A DNA stretch of 42,500 nucleotides from an uncultured Pelagibacteraceae bacterium (GTDB lineage: Bacteria > Pseudomonadota > Alphaproteobacteria > Pelagibacterales > Pelagibacteraceae). The translations under genes and the position numbers were made by a program. Positions 8,811 through 17,501 of the stretch are shown here, piece by piece (positions within the stretch are counted from its first letter, which is position 1; every line of letters starts with the position of its first letter). Location of the stretch: NCBI GenBank assembly GCA_902615045.1, contig CACMNP010000003.1:1-42500 (forward strand). The letters are read 5' to 3'. The notes beneath the pieces were generated by a model that saw nothing but the letters and a program-made list of their open reading frames with translations, did not search any database and was not told where the DNA came from.

Positions 8811-9819
8811 ATTTTTTTAATGTGCTTTCAGTGAGATTTAAATATTCTTTTTCCAAATAATAATCAAATTTTCCTTTATTTGAAGTTATTTTTGAAATAG
8901 AATTAGGTAAAATTTTTTTTAGAAGTTTTATATTTAATAATTTTCTTTTAACACCATTTGGATATTTGGAATTATAAATTATTTTTCCTTTAAAATTTGA
9001 TACTTTTACGAGCTTTTTAACTAAATCAGAAATCTTATAATCTTTTCCAATACCTATATTTATATGAGAAAATTTACCTTTGGTATGTTTGTAAATATCT
9101 TTTTCAGATAGCTCCATTAAATCAATAATAATTCTAGCAGCATCTCTGGAATATAAAAATTCTCTCAAAGGTTTTCCTGTTCCCCAGATTTCAATTTTTT
9201 TTTGATTTTTTAATTTTGCAATCTTAAATTTTCTGATCAAAGCGGCAAGAACATGGCTATTTTTGTTGTCATAATTATCATTTGGTCCAAATAAATTTGG
9301 AGGTATTACTGTTATAAATTTTGGATAATTATTGTTAAACTGTCTATTAAATGTTTCACAAAGTTTTAATCCTGAGATTTTTGCTATTGCATATGGTTCA
9401 TTAGTCTTTTCTAGATTTGACAAATTTAAATCACTCTCAGTAAATGGTCGTTTCCAACTTTTTGGGTAAATACAACTAGAACCTAAGAAAATGAGTTTTT
9501 TACAATTATGCTTAATACTTGCTCCAATTATATTATTTTGGATCATTAAGTTTTCATAAAGAAAATTAAAAGGAAAAGTTTTGTTTGCATATATTCCACC
9601 AACACGTGCTGCTGCGATAATTACTATATCTGGTTTTTTTTTTAAAAAAAATTCGTTTACTTTTCTGTGATTTAAAAGATTTAATTTTTTTTTTGTTACA
9701 GAAATTATATTTTTGTAACTTCTATTTTCCAATTCATTAATAAGAGCTGATCCAATTAATCCTTTGTGGCCAAAAATTACAACTTTATCTATTTTTCTTG
9801 GTTTGTAATTCAAGCTCAT
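8776..9819 (-). CDS. fcl: GDP-L-fucose synthase
   Basis: Extended SDR of 347 residues that converts GDP-4-keto-6-deoxy-D-mannose to GDP-L-fucose by 3,5-epimerisation and NADPH-dependent reduction. Diagnostic motifs are FGHKGLIGSA (nucleotide binding), AAARVGGIYANKTFP, GSSCIYPK with the catalytic serine and cysteine, YAIAK (YxxxK), NLFGPNDNYD, and SHVLAALIRKF with the conserved histidine. The length is slightly above the usual 310-325 residues because of a C-terminal extension rich in Lys and Ser. It overlaps gmd by 35 bases and therefore acts directly on the Gmd product. The start at ATG 9819 lies within gmd. Confidence 0.95.
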   Translation of the reverse strand: MSLNYKPRKIDKVVIFGHKGLIGSALINELENRSYKNIISVTKKKLNLLNHRKVNEFFLKKKPDIVIIAAARVGGIYANKTFPFNFLYENLMIQNNIIGASIKHNCKKLIFLGSSCIYPKSWKRPFTESDLNLSNLEKTNEPYAIAKISGLKLCETFNRQFNNNYPKFITVIPPNLFGPNDNYDNKNSHVLAALIRKFKIAKLKNQKKIEIWGTGKPLREFLYSRDAARIIIDLMELSEKDIYKHTKGKFSHINIGIGKDYKISDLVKKLVKVSNFKGKIIYNSKYPNGVKRKLLNIKLLKKILPNSISKITSNKGKFDYYLEKEYLNLTESTLKKFEKDSSYNLSI

Positions 9820-10834
9820 ATTTGATCATTTCTTTAACTAAATGTTTAAAATTTATTTTAGGTTTCCATTTTAAACTGTTTTTTGCCTTATTTGAATTTC
9901 CCCTTAAGTTATCGACTTCGTTAGGCCTAAAATATTTTGAGTTAACTTTAACAATTATTTTGCCAGATTTTAAATCTATTCCCTTTTCATTCAAACCTTT
10001 GCCAGTCCATTTAATATTAAAACCTAAATATTTATAAGTTAGCTCTATGAATTTTTTTACACTATAACTAGTATTAGTAGCAATTACATAATCATCAGCA
10101 TTTTTTTTTTGTAACATCATCCACATATTTTTTACATAATCTTTTGCATGACCCCAATCCCTTGTTGCATTTAGATTCCCAATTTGTAAAATTTCTTTTT
10201 TATCTAATGAGTATTTAACTGCAGCTCTTACAACTTTTTTTGTCACAAAAGTTTCCCCCCTCAGTGGACTTTCGTGATTAAATAATATTCCACTGCAGGC
10301 AAAAATATTATAACTTTCTCTATAAATTTTTGTAATCCAGTGACCATACAACTTTGCAGCGCCGTATGGACTTTTTGGGGCAAACACAGTTGTTTCAGAT
10401 TGCGGGGGCTTGCTACCTCCAAACATTTCCGAGGTAGACGCTTGATAAAACTTTATTTTCTTTTTTTTGTATCTTCTAATAGACTCAAGGAACCTGAGTA
10501 CACCTAGCCCATCTGCATTAGCAGTATATTCTGGTGTCTCAAAACTTACTTTAACATGACTTTGTGCTGCAAGGTTATATATTTCATCTGGTCCAATTTT
10601 ATTTACGAGTTCTGATATATTTAAACTATCAGTAACATCTCCATAATGAAGATAAAAGCTCGGATTTTTTGAATTTTCATAAAATTTTTCATAGATATCA
10701 TCTATTCTATAATTATTTACACTTGAAGATCGACGTTTTATCCCATGTACTATGTAATTTTTTTTAAGAAGGAATTCAGCAAGGTATGCACCATCCTGAC
10801 CAGTTATTCCTGAAATTAGAGCAATTTTTTTCAT
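9785..10834 (-). CDS. gmd: GDP-mannose 4,6-dehydratase
   Basis: A 349-residue extended SDR, the usual length, that forms GDP-4-keto-6-deoxy-D-mannose from GDP-D-mannose. It shows SGITGQDGAYLAEFLL (NADP-binding loop), IKRRSSSVNNYRI, LHYGDVTDS, LAAQSHVKVSFETPEYTA, STSEMFGG, YGAAKLYGHW (YxxxK) and FNHESPLRGETFVTKKV, all characteristic of Gmd. It is the first gene of the minus-strand operon ending near 4590 and is divergent from the fucosyltransferase. Its product can feed Fcl (fucose) and possibly the ColD-like dehydrase at 1857. Confidence 0.97.
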   Translation of the reverse strand: MKKIALISGITGQDGAYLAEFLLKKNYIVHGIKRRSSSVNNYRIDDIYEKFYENSKNPSFYLHYGDVTDSLNISELVNKIGPDEIYNLAAQSHVKVSFETPEYTANADGLGVLRFLESIRRYKKKKIKFYQASTSEMFGGSKPPQSETTVFAPKSPYGAAKLYGHWITKIYRESYNIFACSGILFNHESPLRGETFVTKKVVRAAVKYSLDKKEILQIGNLNATRDWGHAKDYVKNMWMMLQKKNADDYVIATNTSYSVKKFIELTYKYLGFNIKWTGKGLNEKGIDLKSGKIIVKVNSKYFRPNEVDNLRGNSNKAKNSLKWKPKINFKHLVKEMIKYELELQTKKNR

Positions 10835-10842
10835 TACATGAA

Positions 10843-10869
10843 ATTAGTAAATTTATCTTATAAACTAAT
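10843..10869. promoter_or_regulatory. Inverted repeat in the gmd / fucosyltransferase divergent gap
   Basis: The 43-base gap between gmd and the GT11 gene must hold the 5' signals of both. It contains ATTAGT (10843-10848) and its exact inverted copy ACTAAT (10864-10869), separated by 15 bases. The pair could be a small operator or a chance palindrome in AT-rich DNA. No clear -35 box is visible. Confidence 0.2.
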
Positions 10870-10877
10870 AATTTATT

Positions 10878-11759
10878 ATGAAAAGAAAAATTTATATAAA
10901 ACTCATTGGTGGGATTGGTAATCAATTATTTCAGTATTCATTTGCTAAAAGTTTGTCGATTGAACTAAATGCTGAATTGATAATTGATGATAGATCTGGT
11001 TTTTTTTTTGATAAAATATTTAATAGAAAAAAAAGTCTACCAAAAAATTTTAAATATAAAAAAATTAAAACAATTGAATTGATAAATTTTTATATTTTAA
11101 CGATTATAAAAAAAATTTTTTTAACTCGGAACAAATTTCTAATTCTTGGAAAATCAGTATTATTTGATGAAAGTAACTATAATAGATATGTTAAAAGTCT
11201 AGAAAAAGAATTTATTAATTTTAATAAAATATATCTTCTAGGTTTTTTTCAATCCGAATTGTATTTTAAGAAAAATAAAAATATAATTATTAATCAAATA
11301 TTAAAGAATAAAATAAAAAGCAAGTTTTTAAAAAAACATGAGAAATTAATTAATAAAAATTCTGTATTATTAGGAGTTCGAATGTTTGAGGAAGCGCCGG
11401 AATTGATAAGAAATAATTTTGGGGGGATAGAAAAAATTAATTTTTATAATAATTCGATAAAACAACTTAAAAAAAATAATTCAAGACTAAAACTAATATT
11501 ATTTACCACTTTTAAAAAAATAAATTATTTAAAAAAAAAAATAAACGAAGAATTTATAACATTTGAAAAAAAAGATAATAATTACACTCAAGATATTGAA
11601 TATTTAATTTTTTTTTCAAAATTCAATAACTTCATTATCTCAAATAGCAGCTTTTATTGGTGGGGTGCCTATCTTGCGGATTTCAAAAAAAAAATTAAAA
11701 TTATTGCATCGAGGAAATTTATGAATATAAATTGTGTGCCTAAAAGATGGAAAAAATAA
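10878..11759 (+). CDS. Alpha-1,2-fucosyltransferase, GT11 family
   Basis: A 293-residue GT-B protein. The N-terminus IKLIGGIGNQLFQYSFAKSL is the signature of GT11 alpha-1,2-fucosyltransferases, and SNSSFYWWGAYLAD near residue 255 matches the conserved S-N-S-S-F-S-W-W-G-A motif. The GDP-fucose-binding H-x-R-R-G-D-Y motif is changed to GVRMFEEAPE, keeping one Arg but losing the GDY. It is divergent from gmd-fcl, which supply its donor GDP-L-fucose, and is followed after ten bases by a sugar-nucleotide dehydrogenase. It likely fucosylates the repeat unit in the cytoplasm. Confidence 0.85.
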   Translation: MKRKIYIKLIGGIGNQLFQYSFAKSLSIELNAELIIDDRSGFFFDKIFNRKKSLPKNFKYKKIKTIELINFYILTIIKKIFLTRNKFLILGKSVLFDESNYNRYVKSLEKEFINFNKIYLLGFFQSELYFKKNKNIIINQILKNKIKSKFLKKHEKLINKNSVLLGVRMFEEAPELIRNNFGGIEKINFYNNSIKQLKKNNSRLKLILFTTFKKINYLKKKINEEFITFEKKDNNYTQDIEYLIFFSKFNNFIISNSSFYWWGAYLADFKKKIKIIASRKFMNINCVPKRWKK

Positions 11760-11769
11760 TACTTTAAGA

Positions 11770-13038
11770 ATGAAAATTGGATTTGTAGGACTAGGAAAAT
11801 TAGGGCTACCTGTTGCATTAGCAATTGAAGATAAAGGTCATACAGTTCTTGGATATGATATTGACCCTAATGTAAAAAAAATTTTGGAAAAAAAAAAAAT
11901 TCCATATAAAGAAAAAGGTGCCGATGTACTTCTAAAAAAAAGCAAGATCAAATTTACAAGTTTGTTATCTGTTGCTAAAAATAGTGATTTAATATTTGTC
12001 GCTATACAAACACCACATGAAAATAAATATGAGGGGATTACTAGAATACCCAAGACAAGAAAAGACTTTAATTATCGATATCTCATTAAAGGTTTAAGCG
12101 AATTGAGCAAATGTATTGATCTTCAAAAAAAAAAGAAGGATGTAATTGTTATAAGTACTGTTTTACCAGGTACCATAAAAAAATATATTAAACCAATAAT
12201 TTCGAAATATATTAATTTAACTTATAATCCATTTTTTATAGCAATGGGAACAACAATTGAAAATTTCCTACAATCCGAAATGATATTAATGGGAACTGAC
12301 AAAAAAGAGAGCAGGAAAAAATTAACAAAGTTCTACAAAAGTATTAATAATTCGCCAATATTTAAAACAAACATTGAAAACGCTGAATTGATTAAAGTTG
12401 TCTATAATACTTTTATTTCGACAAAAATATCCTTTATTAATAGTGTTATGGAAACTTGCCAATATTTGCCAAATACTAATATTGATGAAATTTCTAAAGC
12501 TTTATTCTTGTGTAAAGATAGAATAATCAGCAATAAATATTTAATTGGCGGAATGGGTGATGGTGGAGGATGTCACCCAAGGGATAATATTGCATTATCA
12601 TGGTTAGCCAACAAATTAAATCTTTCTTACAATTGGTATGATAATATTATGAAACAAAGGGAATTTCATACTGTATGGTTAGCAAAAGAAATCATAAAAA
12701 ATAAAAAGAAAAAGTCTGATAAAATTTTTATATTAGGTAAATGTTTTAAACCAGAAACAAATTTGATTGTTGGTAGTCCTGCAATTTTACTCAAAAATAT
12801 TTTGGAAGAATTTGGTCAAAAAGTTGTTATTTGGGATCCATATGTTGATGGTAACGAAAGTCAATTTAAGACAAAATTTAAATTAAATAAACAACCATCT
12901 CTTTATTTTGTTGGTACTAAGCATAATTATTTTAAAAAATTTAAATTTGCAAAAAATTCTATTATAATTGACCCTTTTAGATATTTAAATTTAAAGAAGA
13001 ATGTAAAATATATTCCTCTTGGAAAATCTATTTCCTAA
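11770..13038 (+). CDS. UDP-glucose/GDP-mannose dehydrogenase family protein
   Basis: About 422 residues when started at ATG 11770, where the Rossmann strand begins (MKIGFVGLGKLGLPVA); an upstream alternative at 11734 would overlap the fucosyltransferase. It has the family's three parts: the N-terminal NAD domain with VAIQTPHE, the central dimer helix around ELIKVVYNTFISTKISFIN, and a catalytic segment GGMGDGGGCHPRDNIAL in which the thioester-forming Cys is retained but the usual GFGGSCFPKD surround is altered. The C-terminal domain has ILGKCFKPETN. Such enzymes oxidise C6 of a nucleotide hexose to a uronate in two NAD steps. The substrate (UDP- or GDP-sugar) is not clear. It overlaps the convergent glycosyltransferase end by 11 bases. 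Confidence 0.85.
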   Translation: MKIGFVGLGKLGLPVALAIEDKGHTVLGYDIDPNVKKILEKKKIPYKEKGADVLLKKSKIKFTSLLSVAKNSDLIFVAIQTPHENKYEGITRIPKTRKDFNYRYLIKGLSELSKCIDLQKKKKDVIVISTVLPGTIKKYIKPIISKYINLTYNPFFIAMGTTIENFLQSEMILMGTDKKESRKKLTKFYKSINNSPIFKTNIENAELIKVVYNTFISTKISFINSVMETCQYLPNTNIDEISKALFLCKDRIISNKYLIGGMGDGGGCHPRDNIALSWLANKLNLSYNWYDNIMKQREFHTVWLAKEIIKNKKKKSDKIFILGKCFKPETNLIVGSPAILLKNILEEFGQKVVIWDPYVDGNESQFKTKFKLNKQPSLYFVGTKHNYFKKFKFAKNSIIIDPFRYLNLKKNVKYIPLGKSIS

Positions 13039-13927
13039 AATTTAATAAATATAGGTAAATTTTTTTTAAAAATTCTTTAAATGGCTTCTTGAAATTGAAT
13101 TTTTTATGCAATTTTAAGTCAAATTCTTCATTCCTCTCAATTTTAATTGGTGGGATAATTTCTTTAATTTGTATTTCACCTATTTTTAAGAAAAGTGTTT
13201 TATAAAATTCATTAGAATGTGTTCCCTGAATTCCTATATTAGATACCAGGTTTACCTCTGGCATAATTGCTAATTTATTATTTAAAACACAAGTAAAATA
13301 CCATTGTATATCCCAAGTATCTTTGTAATTTTGGAATAAAGAATTAAATCTTTTATTCAAAAAATCAAATTCCTGTTTAGAGTATCTCTCTTTTAATTTA
13401 TTTTTTACTACTTCATTATGCCATTCTTTCATCTCTACATCATAATGTTTCCATGCTCTTTTCCACGTAGCCCACCCCCAAATAAGAAAATGTTGTGAAT
13501 AAAAATATTTATTTGATTTATTTAGACCCAAATAATTTGTTCCATTTATCATAAAAATTTTTTCATTATTTCTATATTTGTTTAAAGCATATTCACAGAA
13601 ATAGAAAAAATTTTGCGAAGGAAGTATATCCTCCTCAAGAATAATTCCCTCTTCTTCATTAGAGAAAAACCAATCTATCGCACTTGATATTGCCATTTTA
13701 CATCCAAGATTTTTATTTCTTATTAAAAATTTTACATTAGATTTAAATTTAATTTTTTTAATATTTTTAATTACTTCATCTATAATTATTTTATCCTGTT
13801 GATTTTTTGAACCGTCAATGGCAATATATAAATTACTACAAGAAATATCCTGCAATATCTTTAAGGATTTGTTAATTAAATCGAGTCTGTTATAGCAACA
13901 ATATAATATTGGACTTTTTAATTTCAC
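13028..13927 (-). CDS. GT-A glycosyltransferase
   Basis: A 299-residue soluble protein. It begins PILYCCYNRLD, a nucleotide-sugar-binding start of the GT-A fold, followed by IAIDGSKN and NKNLGCKMA. EEGIILEEDILPSQNFFYF contains the acidic EED metal-binding motif, and FLIWGWATWKRAW resembles the acceptor-side motif of GT2/GT13-like enzymes. It begins with GTG, overlapping the polymerase stop as GTGA, so the two are translationally coupled. The acceptor and donor sugars are unknown. Confidence 0.7.
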   Translation of the reverse strand: MKLKSPILYCCYNRLDLINKSLKILQDISCSNLYIAIDGSKNQQDKIIIDEVIKNIKKIKFKSNVKFLIRNKNLGCKMAISSAIDWFFSNEEEGIILEEDILPSQNFFYFCEYALNKYRNNEKIFMINGTNYLGLNKSNKYFYSQHFLIWGWATWKRAWKHYDVEMKEWHNEVVKNKLKERYSKQEFDFLNKRFNSLFQNYKDTWDIQWYFTCVLNNKLAIMPEVNLVSNIGIQGTHSNEFYKTLFLKIGEIQIKEIIPPIKIERNEEFDLKLHKKFNFKKPFKEFLKKIYLYLLNFRK

Positions 13928-15312
13928 GTTTTTAACTTTTTAACAATATTTATAAAATTATTTTTTGGTATACAACTGAATATAAGTATCGTGGGTATAA
14001 TATATATTGTAACTGTCCCAAGAAATATTGAGCTAAATAATAACGGAAAGATTAAAACTTTAAAGCAACTATGTTTTAAAAAATTAAAAAGAAGAATGTA
14101 TAAGTAAATGGTTGCCAATAATCCCAATTCCTTAATCATACCCATTGTAAAATTGTGAGGATCATAATCTGCACTTTTAATTATAAAATTTTCTCCTACA
14201 TAAGTTTTATAATTTATTTCAGAAACTAAATTTGTATGATCGGGAAATAATATAATATTAAGTTCATTAATATATATTAAGAAAGCTTGAAAAAAAGATG
14301 AGAATCTAATGAAGTTTGAAGAGTCGAAAGCCGTAAATAATCTAAAAAGTTCAATACCACCATGACTTTTAGCAATTGGAAAATTAATTAGACCATTATC
14401 TGAAATTTTTGGATCAGACATCATCATTGGATCAGAAACGGAATTGACCATTACGTAACCAACAAAAATTATAGTTATATGAAGTAATATAAATATTAAT
14501 AATATTTTTTTTAAATTCAAATTATTAAAAAATAAAATTATTAAACTCATTAATAAAAAAATTAAACCAGCTCTACTTTTGGTTAAAAATAAAACTGCAA
14601 TTCCTAAAATAATATATGTGGCTAATAAAAATTTGTTTTTACTATTTGCGCTAAAAAACGATAAATATAATAAACTTAATAAAATTATAGACACAAAGTT
14701 TACGTCTACTCCATTTATTGTGAATCTATTTTGTAAATAATTGTAATTTTTAGAACATAAATTTTTATCAAATAAATGATCATTATTTAAACAAACAACT
14801 GGACTAAACAAGCTACTGCCATGGATAGTTTCAGTTTTTTTTAATTCATCAATATAGCTTTCCAAGTCTTCCTCGGAAATCAACTCAACATGATTTTTTT
14901 TTTTATTTTCTATAAAATTCTCTATATTTAATTTATACTTAGTTGCATAAGCAATTGTATGTGGAGAATGTTTAAAAAAAAATATTGACAAAAACAAAAC
15001 TATGAATAAATAATATTCACCTTTTTTAATATTATTTTTAATTTTGTTTTTAAAATCGAATGAAAAAATAAAAACCAAAAAAATAAAATAAATTTTTATA
15101 GCATCCAAATTTCCTGACAAAAAAATAAACAATCCAATTATTACTAAATTGATGATAAATTTTACGTAATTAATTTTAAAATCTAAAAAAAAAAAAATTA
15201 AGACAAACTGTAAAATTAATAAAATATTTAGAAAACCTGAATATCCAACAAAAAACCAAATAATTAATGAAAATAAGAAAAAGTGTTCAATATTAATATT
15301 TCTTAAAAGCAT
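13924..15312 (-). CDS. O-antigen polymerase/ligase family membrane protein (Wzy/WaaL-like)
   Basis: A membrane protein of 462 residues (ATG 15312; a TTG sits just before it) with about ten or more hydrophobic helices and one large periplasmic loop. FLTKSRAGLIFLL is the conserved SRxG segment of the Wzy_C/WaaL family, and DPHNFTMGMIKELGLLATIY after the main loop matches its PHN...E-x-G-L motif. Members join undecaprenyl-linked repeat units or transfer the chain to lipid A-core in the periplasm. Sequence does not separate polymerase from ligase. It is the first gene of a two-gene minus operon with the GT-A transferase. Confidence 0.75.
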   Translation of the reverse strand: MLLRNINIEHFFLFSLIIWFFVGYSGFLNILLILQFVLIFFFLDFKINYVKFIINLVIIGLFIFLSGNLDAIKIYFIFLVFIFSFDFKNKIKNNIKKGEYYLFIVLFLSIFFFKHSPHTIAYATKYKLNIENFIENKKKNHVELISEEDLESYIDELKKTETIHGSSLFSPVVCLNNDHLFDKNLCSKNYNYLQNRFTINGVDVNFVSIILLSLLYLSFFSANSKNKFLLATYIILGIAVLFLTKSRAGLIFLLMSLIILFFNNLNLKKILLIFILLHITIIFVGYVMVNSVSDPMMMSDPKISDNGLINFPIAKSHGGIELFRLFTAFDSSNFIRFSSFFQAFLIYINELNIILFPDHTNLVSEINYKTYVGENFIIKSADYDPHNFTMGMIKELGLLATIYLYILLFNFLKHSCFKVLIFPLLFSSIFLGTVTIYIIPTILIFSCIPKNNFINIVKKLKT

Positions 15313-15392
15313 CAAATTAAAAGATATAATCTGTTGTGATTAAATTAATTATTAATTGTTAATTGCTAAACATTTTATATATTAAATCAATC

Positions 15393-16724
15393 ATGTTTTC
15401 AGCATTAAAAAACAAAAAAAAAATAATTTTAAAATTATCAATTATATTGAATGTTTTATTAATTGTTTTTACCTTATTGTTTTTTGATTTTTATAAGAAA
15501 AGAAAAATAAATCAATACAATGAGCTATTTACAAGTAAAAATAAAGAAATAAAAAATATTGAAGAGATATTAAGTTATTATTATCACAATAATGAAAAAT
15601 TTACTTTCAAAACAAAAAAAAACGAAATTGTTAGTAAAAATAAAGTTAATTATTTTTTAAATAAAATAGAAACTAATTTATATTTCTCAAAACAAATTGG
15701 TAAAAGTAGTGCTTATATTGATATTAAAGAATACGAATTATATATTGCATCAGCTACCGGATTATTTTTTAAAATAGATATTAGAGATTATCAAAATTCA
15801 ATAGTAAAACCTAAATTAATAAAATCTAATATTAAAAATTTTATTTATGATAAAAGATTCTTTTTAAATTCTTACTATGGTTTAAAAGATATACTGATCG
15901 ATAATGACAACATATTTATCTCATTCAATAATGAAATAAAAGATGGATGTTTTAATACAGGTATATTAAAGGCAAAAATTGATAAAAAATTTTTTGAATT
16001 TAGTAGATTTTTTGACCATACAGAGTGTATATCTGCCAAAAGTTCAAAATATAAAACATTCTCTGTGGGTCAAGCTGGTGGTAGAATTGTTAAGTTTAAA
16101 GATGGATATCTTTTAAGCCACGGAAGTTATTCCGAATTTGATGAGGTACAAAATTCAAAAAGTATCTTTGGAAAAATTTTATTTATAAATAAAAATGGAA
16201 AATTAATTAAAATTTACTCTAAAGGACACAGAAATCCACAAGGATTAGAAATATTCAATGATAATATTATTTTTGAAACTGAACATGGTCCTAAAGGTGG
16301 AGATGAAATAAATATAATTAAAGAAGATAAAAATTACGGTTGGCCAATTGCTTCATATGGAAGTAATTATAAAGGACAAAAATTTATGGATAAATTTTAT
16401 CCTCTTCCAAACTCTCATAATAATTTTGAAAACCCTGTAAAATATTTTAAAAATGCAATTGCCATAAGTCAAATATTAAAAGTTCCGAAACAATTTTTAA
16501 ATGATGATGAGGATTCTTTATTTTTAGCATCAATGAAAATCAATAAAGATTATGGAGAAAAAATAAATTTGTTTCATTTTAAATATGTGAATAATGAATT
16601 GATAATTTACGACATTTTGCCTATAGGAGAGAGGATTAGAGACTTAATTTATGATAAAAAAAACAATAAAATTATTATGTTTCTAGATACATCTGCAAGT
16701 ATAGGAATACTATCAGTTAAATGA
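15393..16724 (+). CDS. PQQ-dependent glucose/sorbosone dehydrogenase-like beta-propeller, membrane-anchored
   Basis: About 443 residues from ATG 15393; a TTG at 15363 would add ten residues. A single hydrophobic helix near residues 10-33 anchors it, with a large exported domain. That domain matches soluble quinoprotein glucose dehydrogenases (GSDH family): VGQAGGRIVKF, GHRNPQGLEIF, ETEHGPKGGDEINII and KNYGWPIASYG. These proteins are six-bladed propellers that bind PQQ and oxidise sugars, though many family members have unproven activity. It lies alone in its orientation, between the polymerase and a methyltransferase, and overlaps the convergent methyltransferase end by 12 bases. A role in modifying exported glycan is inference. 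Confidence 0.75.
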   Translation: MFSALKNKKKIILKLSIILNVLLIVFTLLFFDFYKKRKINQYNELFTSKNKEIKNIEEILSYYYHNNEKFTFKTKKNEIVSKNKVNYFLNKIETNLYFSKQIGKSSAYIDIKEYELYIASATGLFFKIDIRDYQNSIVKPKLIKSNIKNFIYDKRFFLNSYYGLKDILIDNDNIFISFNNEIKDGCFNTGILKAKIDKKFFEFSRFFDHTECISAKSSKYKTFSVGQAGGRIVKFKDGYLLSHGSYSEFDEVQNSKSIFGKILFINKNGKLIKIYSKGHRNPQGLEIFNDNIIFETEHGPKGGDEINIIKEDKNYGWPIASYGSNYKGQKFMDKFYPLPNSHNNFENPVKYFKNAIAISQILKVPKQFLNDDEDSLFLASMKINKDYGEKINLFHFKYVNNELIIYDILPIGERIRDLIYDKKNNKIIMFLDTSASIGILSVK

Positions 16725-17477
16725 TTTTTTTTTATAAACACCTTTTATTATTAATGAAAAATCATCAAAATATAAATTAGGAACTTTATTAACTTTTATT
16801 CTTACAAGATTTTTGTCCAGTGATTGTATAATTCTTGTTGCAAAATTAGGGTGTTCCCAGCAAATAACTTTATCGTAATTTATATTTGTATTTTTTTTCA
16901 TCCATCTTCTAGAAATAAGATATCTAGAAAACCCCCAAGCAAATGACCCTTCATTTGGTATTGCAAATATTAACAAACCGTTTTTTTTTAAAATTCTACT
17001 AATTTCTTTTATGCAAGTATTTAAATTATAAATATGCTCTAGGGAGAAAAAAGATATTACTATATCTACAGAATTAGATTTTTGCTTTATTTTAAAATTA
17101 TTATTATTAACTTTTAATTTAATTGCTTTTATGTCTCTTTTGTTCAATTTATTATTTGAAATTTCTAAATACTTTAAATTACTGTCAAGTAGAAAATACT
17201 TTTTTGGTTTATTCAGCCAAAATTTAGAATGAAGTAAATTCCCTGGACCTATTTCTAAAATAGTTTTATTTTTTAAGTTGATTGATTTTAATATATTGTA
17301 GGAAAAATAATTTACAATTATCCCAGGTAGACTAGTTTCTCTTATAGAATAAATTTTTTCAATATGCTTCATCCATAATTTCCAATCTTTATCATTAGTC
17401 TTAATTCTTGTTTTATATTTTATTCTATCTCCAAATAACCTTCTATAAATAAAGTATGGTAAAAAATTTCTAATCAT
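16713..17477 (-). CDS. Class I SAM-dependent methyltransferase
   Basis: A 254-residue protein with TILEIGPGNLLHSKFW (motif I) followed by YFLLDSN (acidic motif II), then SVDIVISFFSLEHIYNL (motif IV and LEH helix) and ISRILKKNGLLIFAIPNEG, the standard Methyltransf_11 order. The N-terminal 60 residues are basic and helical. It is divergent from the YfhO-like gene by 24 bases and convergent with the propeller gene. The acceptor is probably a sugar or lipid carrier, unknown. Confidence 0.8.
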   Translation of the reverse strand: MIRNFLPYFIYRRLFGDRIKYKTRIKTNDKDWKLWMKHIEKIYSIRETSLPGIIVNYFSYNILKSINLKNKTILEIGPGNLLHSKFWLNKPKKYFLLDSNLKYLEISNNKLNKRDIKAIKLKVNNNNFKIKQKSNSVDIVISFFSLEHIYNLNTCIKEISRILKKNGLLIFAIPNEGSFAWGFSRYLISRRWMKKNTNINYDKVICWEHPNFATRIIQSLDKNLVRIKVNKVPNLYFDDFSLIIKGVYKKKSFN

Positions 17478-17501
17478 ATTATGTTTTATTTTTATTAGTT
17501 T

